Below, in pieces: positions 63,515 through 64,000 of a stretch of DNA of 64,000 nucleotides. Positions within the stretch are counted from its first letter, which is position 1; every line of letters starts with the position of its first letter. The stretch is from Bacteroidales bacterium. Lineage in GTDB: Bacteria; Bacteroidota; Bacteroidia; Bacteroidales; UBA932. The stretch covers positions 26,428-90,427 of the forward strand of contig JALCMW010000009.1 in assembly GCA_022648685.1 (NCBI GenBank), read 5' to 3'. The translations under genes and the position numbers were made by a program. A model generated the notes under the pieces. It was not told where the DNA came from. It ran no database searches and worked only from the letters and a program-made list of their open reading frames with translations.

Positions 63515-63748
63515 ACGGACAGAGGTGATCCCAAGGACAATGCCCAGACAGAGCGGATCAATAACACAATGAACTGGGATCCACCTTTATGATAATGAAC
63601 TGCTAAAAGGCAAAGTCTTCAGGAATATCCGGGAAGTAATCGATGCCGTATCCGCCGCCATTAACTTTTATAATACCAAGAGACCGCACATGAGCATAGG
63701 AATGGAGGTTCCGGTAAAAGCCATTGAACAGACGGAACCCGGGATATG
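63515..63748 (+). pseudogene. Degenerate IS3-type transposase C-terminal fragment
   Basis: The translated frame resembles the C-terminal part of an IS3-family transposase catalytic core, from GDPKDNAQTERINNT through GKVFRNIREVIDAVSAAINFYNTKRPHMS. The frame is broken just after NNTM: about 22 nt of foreign or scrambled sequence introduces stops, after which the reading resumes in a different frame at NELLKGK. Only the last third of a transposase is present and there is no start. It begins exactly at the rluA stop, so it marks an old insertion or deletion edge. Confidence 0.75.
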
Positions 63749-63878
63749 AAATGAAGAAGTTAAAGACAAGAGGCAATTAGCTCATCCTTCCCGAAAATAC
63801 CTTCCGGTCAACTTTTTTCAGGAATAAGGCATTCAAATAGTCAACCTGAATCAGGAAACTACACACTCCACCATGGAG
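63749..63878. other. Non-coding gap between two transposase remnants
   Basis: About 130 bp with no ORF, promoter consensus or clear repeat other than the short inverted repeat at 63864-63880 next to the IS end. It is probably debris from the older element or flanking intergenic DNA. Confidence 0.4.
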
Positions 63879-63897
63879 TGACCCCCAAAAGTTGGAC
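63879..63897. repeat. Terminal inverted repeat of an IS3-family element
   Basis: TGACCCCCAAAAGTTGGAC has the sequence and the TG end typical of IS3/IS150-group termini. It lies 4 bp from the stop codon of the adjoining transposase, as expected for a 3' end. A separate 7-bp inverted repeat CACTCCA/TGGAGTG (63864-63880) overlaps its outer edge. Confidence 0.65.
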
Positions 63898-63901
63898 GAA
63901 G

Positions 63902-64000
63902 TTAATAATAATTAATACGAGCTTGAAGAGGTGAAAAACCACCAAGTTTAAGCAATATTCTGTCGTTGTTGTAATAATCGATCCAATCTTTAATGGCGGA
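63902..64000 (-). CDS. IS3-family transposase, C-terminal 32 residues (cut by window)
   Basis: The visible end reads AIKDWIDYYNNDRILLKLGG and then FSPLQARINYY before the stop, a standard IS3/IS150 OrfB C-terminus (the YYNN-R...L...SP-Q pattern). The catalytic DDE residues are outside the window. It is not the same lineage as the decayed fragment at 63515-63748. Confidence 0.78.
   Translation of the reverse strand, partial: SAIKDWIDYYNNDRILLKLGGFSPLQARINYY

Larger units (their letters stand above)
63879..64000 (-). mobile_element. IS3-family insertion sequence, left part only
   Basis: The terminal repeat and the 3' end of a transposase gene mark an insertion sequence that continues beyond the window. 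Its 5' end and the other repeat are not visible, so target duplication cannot be checked here. Confidence 0.7.

Overview
The window reads as a core chromosomal segment of an anaerobic member of the Bacteroidota, most likely order Bacteroidales. Three things support this. First, the promoter motif TAnnTTTG recurs upstream of about 25 transcription units, and start codons lack clear Shine-Dalgarno sequences. Second, families largely confined to this phylum are present (DUF349, DUF3276, DUF4252, DUF5606, DUF6340, GSCFA, an extended NusB). Third, the genes suggest anaerobic life: rubrerythrin, the anaerobic glycerol-3-phosphate dehydrogenase GlpABC, many radical-SAM enzymes and a split glycine decarboxylase. 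No species can be named from the sequence alone.

Layout. 1-4.7 kb: a 5'-truncated C1 peptidase, pssA, rubrerythrin, a membrane-anchored GH25 lysozyme and gap, separated by strong hairpin terminators. 4.8-13 kb: surE-lpxB, then DUF349-yidC-yggS on the minus strand, then a secreted protein with trmD. An orphan promoter-to-terminator transcript without an ORF follows trmD. 13.2-18.6 kb: a TonB-dependent receptor behind a TPP riboswitch (a probable thiamin importer), pyrG with a glutaminyl cyclase, and rnpB. 18.6-24.5 kb: glpABC and queCDE. 24.5-30.4 kb: a run of housekeeping genes (DUF6340, rimO, DUF5606, coaE, ybbR-like, yajC, nusB). 30.4-38.9 kb: a PUR-alpha-like protein, an ATP-grasp ligase plus lysine 2,3-aminomutase pair, a MATE exporter, and a nucleoside deaminase-PNP-NAD synthetase operon.

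38.9-45.4 kb: an ECF sigma/DUF4252 cassette, then a small coiled-coil protein, zapA, a 6S-like RNA, rny and dsbD. 45.4-51.7 kb: a UshA-like nucleotidase, a GSCFA protein, a SEC-C protein and a GH20 hexosaminidase. 51.7-58.6 kb: a complete glycine cleavage operon lplA-gcvT-gcvH-gcvPA-gcvPB-lpd, whose promoter is bracketed by a 9-bp inverted repeat. 58.7-63.5 kb: an inactive-looking SUMF1 lipoprotein, an arginase-fold protein, a small LRR protein, an LPS-kinase-like protein and an RluA pseudouridine synthase. The right end (63.5-64 kb) holds a decayed transposase fragment and the terminus of a second IS3-type element that runs out of the window.

Most of the window is ordinary core genome. The items most worth a second look are the possible anti-aptamer pairing in the TPP riboswitch leader, the orphan RNA after trmD, the lysine 2,3-aminomutase/ATP-grasp pair, the sigma/DUF4252 cassette, and the putative operator over the glycine-cleavage promoter. 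I saw no CRISPR array, tRNA, rRNA, prophage or recognisable defence system.
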